In this document: one piece after another, positions 5,328 through 5,902 of the stretch
How the letters are laid out: the number at the start of each line of letters is the position of its first letter
Numbering within the stretch: the stretch's first letter is position 1
Assembly (NCBI GenBank): GCA_027322375.1
Contig: DAHVRS010000324.1
Coordinates: 1 to 5,902, forward strand
Length of the DNA: 5,902 nucleotides
Direction: 5' to 3'
Origin: Brachybacterium sp.
GTDB lineage: Bacteria; Actinomycetota; Actinomycetes; Actinomycetales; Dermabacteraceae
Program-made: the position numbers and the translations under genes
Notes under the pieces: model-generated
Told to the model about the DNA's origin: nothing
Seen by the model: the letters and a program-made list of their open reading frames with translations, nothing else
Database searches by the model: none

Positions 5328-5902
5328 GCCGTCGCCTCCTCGATCTCGAATCCGGCCAGTCGCAGCATCCCGTGCCAGCGCTCGGCGGCGAGCGCCGGGT
5401 CCTCGAGGTTTCCGGTCTGCGCGGCGAGCTCGATGGTGCGCGAGAGGTGCGGAAGGCTGCGGGCGGAGTGCATCCCGCCCACCATCGTGAACGCGCCCTG
5501 GTGGCCGTTCAGCCAGGCCAGGAACGCGACCCCGGTCTTGTAGTGGTAGGTGGGGGCGGAGAAGACGTGCCGTCCCAGCTGCTCGGAGGCATCCAGGATG
5601 CGGCGCGCCTCGCCCACGTCCCCGCGGTCCAGCGCCTGCACGGCGGCGGAGGCGGCGGGGGCAGTGGCGGCGAAGGCGCCCAGCAGCGCGTCGGAGTACT
5701 CCCCGCGCACCTGCTCGCCGTCGGCCTCGGTCGTGACCGTGCCGTCGCCCACGATGAGGTGGGAGAAGTGGAAGTCATCGCCGGTCAGCATGCGCACCCC
5801 CTCGGGCAGGCGCTCGCGCACGGCGATCTCCGCGGCATCGTCCAGCAGGCTCATCTTCACGCCGCGGATCCGGGAGGGATCGTGCTCGATGATGCGCAGC
5901 AG
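5324..5902 (-). CDS. DUF993 / dihydrodipicolinate-synthase-like family protein (5' end cut by window edge)
   Basis: The last 192 residues are present; the frame runs open to the right edge, so the N-terminal half lies outside the window. The GTG at 5860 is just an internal Val codon. From the edge, residues 14-21 read GVKMSLLD. The Lys (16) sits where DHDPS-type aldolases have their Schiff-base lysine. Other parts that match my memory of DUF993 are RLPEGVRMLTGDDF (31-44), YKTGVAFLAWLNGHQ (121-135) and VGGMHSARSLPHL (141-153). The family is annotated as dihydrodipicolinate-synthase-like, and as far as I know its reaction is not established. Retro-aldol cleavage or dehydration of a sugar-derived compound would fit the fold and its neighbours. 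The gene ends in the ATGA overlap with the second TIM-barrel gene, so the two are one operon. Its promoter is outside the window. Confidence 0.82.
   Translation of the reverse strand: MLRIIEHDPSRIRGVKMSLLDDAAEIAVRERLPEGVRMLTGDDFHFSHLIVGDGTVTTEADGEQVRGEYSDALLGAFAATAPAASAAVQALDRGDVGEARRILDASEQLGRHVFSAPTYHYKTGVAFLAWLNGHQGAFTMVGGMHSARSLPHLSRTIELAAQTGNLEDPALAAERWHGMLRLAGFEIEEATA
5335..5340 (-). promoter_or_regulatory. Strong ribosome binding site of the second TIM-barrel gene
   Basis: On the minus strand this reads AGGAGG, 7 bases before ATG 5327 and inside the end of the DUF993 gene. It fixes the start despite the unusual N-terminal extension and fits translational coupling. Confidence 0.8.

Noticed and set aside
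5324..5860. GTG at 5860 as the start of the DUF993 gene
   Set aside because: The frame stays open to the window edge, and the Val is part of the conserved GVK segment in mid-protein, so the gene is simply truncated by the window.

Overview
The window is high-GC DNA with GC-rich third codon positions, GTG as well as ATG starts, and strong GGAG-type ribosome binding sites. This suggests an actinomycete. Order Micrococcales, perhaps Brachybacterium-like, is my guess from the style and gene mix; it is not proven by any marker. I see no rRNA, tRNA, CRISPR array, insertion sequence or phage gene.

Layout. (1) 1081 to the left edge, minus strand: most of a Bcr/CflA-type MFS drug-efflux transporter, cut off at its C-terminal end. 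(2) 1082-1276: a divergent intergenic region with a possible -10 box and a LacI-type operator candidate. (3) 1277-3048, plus strand: two overlapping, probably co-translated genes, a xylose-isomerase-like TIM-barrel protein and a D-isomer-specific 2-hydroxyacid dehydrogenase. (4) 3049-3229: a spacer with a second operator candidate. (5) 3230-4351, plus strand: a LacI-family repressor. (6) 4352-4445: a spacer between convergent genes holding two strong inverted repeats, probably a bidirectional terminator. (7) 4446 to the right edge, minus strand: a second sugar-isomerase-like TIM barrel preceded, with a 4-base overlap, by the C-terminal half of a DUF993 protein (dihydrodipicolinate-synthase-like aldolase fold).

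How the genes may work together. Two isomerase/epimerase-type TIM barrels, a DUF993 aldolase/lyase-like protein, a hydroxyacid dehydrogenase and a LacI repressor look like a catabolic locus for a sugar, sugar acid or cyclitol. The substrate cannot be read from the sequence. Both operator candidates share 10 of 14 bases when one is reverse-complemented. Each lies just downstream of a -10-like box, one before the TIM-barrel/dehydrogenase operon and one before the lacI-type gene. The simplest model is a local repressor controlling its own gene and the neighbouring operon. The transporter is divergent and may be unrelated. All genes visible here are intact apart from the two cut by the window edges.
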